Below, in pieces: positions 5,999 through 6,135 of a stretch of 6,135 nucleotides of DNA. The stretch is from Pseudomonadota bacterium. GTDB taxonomy: Bacteria > Pseudomonadota > Alphaproteobacteria > Rhizobiales > Hyphomicrobiaceae. Position 1 is the first letter of the stretch. Every line of letters starts with the position of its first letter. Location of the stretch: contig QGVC01000220.1 of the NCBI GenBank assembly GCA_003242645.1, positions 1 through 6,135 of the forward strand, written 5' to 3'. The notes under the pieces are model-generated. The model was not told the origin of the DNA. It saw only the letters and a program-made list of their open reading frames with translations, and ran no database searches. The translations under genes and the position numbers were made by a program.

Positions 5999-6135
5999 GT
6001 TCTAGCAGAGATCGCGACGCGGGCCTACCGGAACGGAGGCGGCGTATCGTCGACCCAAGCCGAAGTTCTAGCAGAGATCGCGACGCGGGCCTACCGGAAC
6101 GCACCTGGGGCGACAATATCGGCTGGTGGGGTTCT
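5999..6135 (-). CRISPR. CRISPR array, cas-proximal end, cut by the window edge
   Basis: Two identical 36-nt repeats lie at 5999-6034 and 6065-6100, and the first five bases of a third (GTTCT) are at 6131-6135. On the + strand each begins GTTCTAGCAGAGATCGCG and ends CTACCGGAAC. The spacers are 6035-6064 and 6101-6130, both exactly 30 nt and unrelated to each other. This repeat and spacer size is standard for type II-C. The - strand is the likely transcribed strand: the flanking terminator, the tracrRNA polarity and the TGCTAGAAC motif at the minus-strand 3' end of the repeat all agree. The cas-proximal repeat would then be the last one transcribed. It shows no decay. Confidence 0.95.
6065..6073 (-). 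promoter_or_regulatory. repeat-internal extended -10-like motif
   Basis: The minus-strand 3' end of each repeat reads TGCTAGAAC (6073-6065, also 6007-5999). This resembles the extended -10 TGNTATAAT and the TGCTACAAT at the end of Neisseria II-C repeats, which drives individual crRNAs. The final base is C instead of the nearly invariant T, so the promoter may be weak or need alphaproteobacterial sigma preferences. No good -35 box lies within the repeat. Confidence 0.35.

Noticed and set aside
6101..6130. Spacer 2 as a homing spacer against tRNA-Leu, as in tRNA-targeting CRISPR transposons
   Set aside because: On the - strand it shares only GCCCCAG with the tRNA 5' end and diverges at once; the system also has a nuclease-complete Cas9 and no visible transposase.

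Overview
The window is centred on a complete type II-C CRISPR-Cas locus: cas9 (1071 aa), cas1 and cas2 on the + strand, followed by the first two full repeat-spacer units and the start of a third repeat. The right edge of the window cuts the array. Neither csn2 nor cas4 is present. That three-gene set and a roughly 1.07-kDa-residue-scale Cas9 of 1071 aa define subtype II-C. Cas9 motif wording, the moderately high G+C and the tRNA-Leu sequence suggest a proteobacterium, most likely an alphaproteobacterium; this is inference and no species can be named.

Layout. (1) Positions 1-127 hold a strong sigma70-like promoter and the 5' part of a tRNA-Leu(CAA) gene that breaks off in the anticodon stem. 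(2) Positions 129-282 hold four TGTGACA motifs, three of them closely spaced, resembling multiply repeated transposase-binding sites at a transposon end; no transposase is visible. (3) Positions 283-1140 have no convincing gene. (4) Positions 1146-1235 encode a probable tracrRNA on the - strand: a full-length anti-repeat, a short nexus-like hairpin and a terminator, with a promoter just beyond its 5' end. (5) cas9, cas1 and cas2 run from 1323 to 5906 on the + strand. (6) A strong rho-independent terminator pointing to the - strand (5957-5996) sits between cas2 and the array. (7) The array starts at 5999, with 36-nt repeats and 30-nt spacers.

How it works together. Cas9 is the crRNA:tracrRNA-guided nuclease and all its RuvC and HNH catalytic residues are present. 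Cas1 and Cas2 are the spacer-integration complex. Three independent signs indicate that both guide RNAs are made from the - strand, opposite to the cas genes: the terminator at the cas-proximal end of the array, the terminator at the end of the tracrRNA, and a TGCTAGAAC extended -10-like motif at the 3' end of the minus-strand repeat. The last is analogous to the repeat-internal promoters known from Neisseria II-C arrays. The system looks intact and functional. Its most unusual parts are the dual use of the 1198-1290 region (tracrRNA and its promoter on one strand, cas9 leader on the other) and the broken tRNA-Leu beside transposon-like repeats, which hints that the locus sits in an acquired region.
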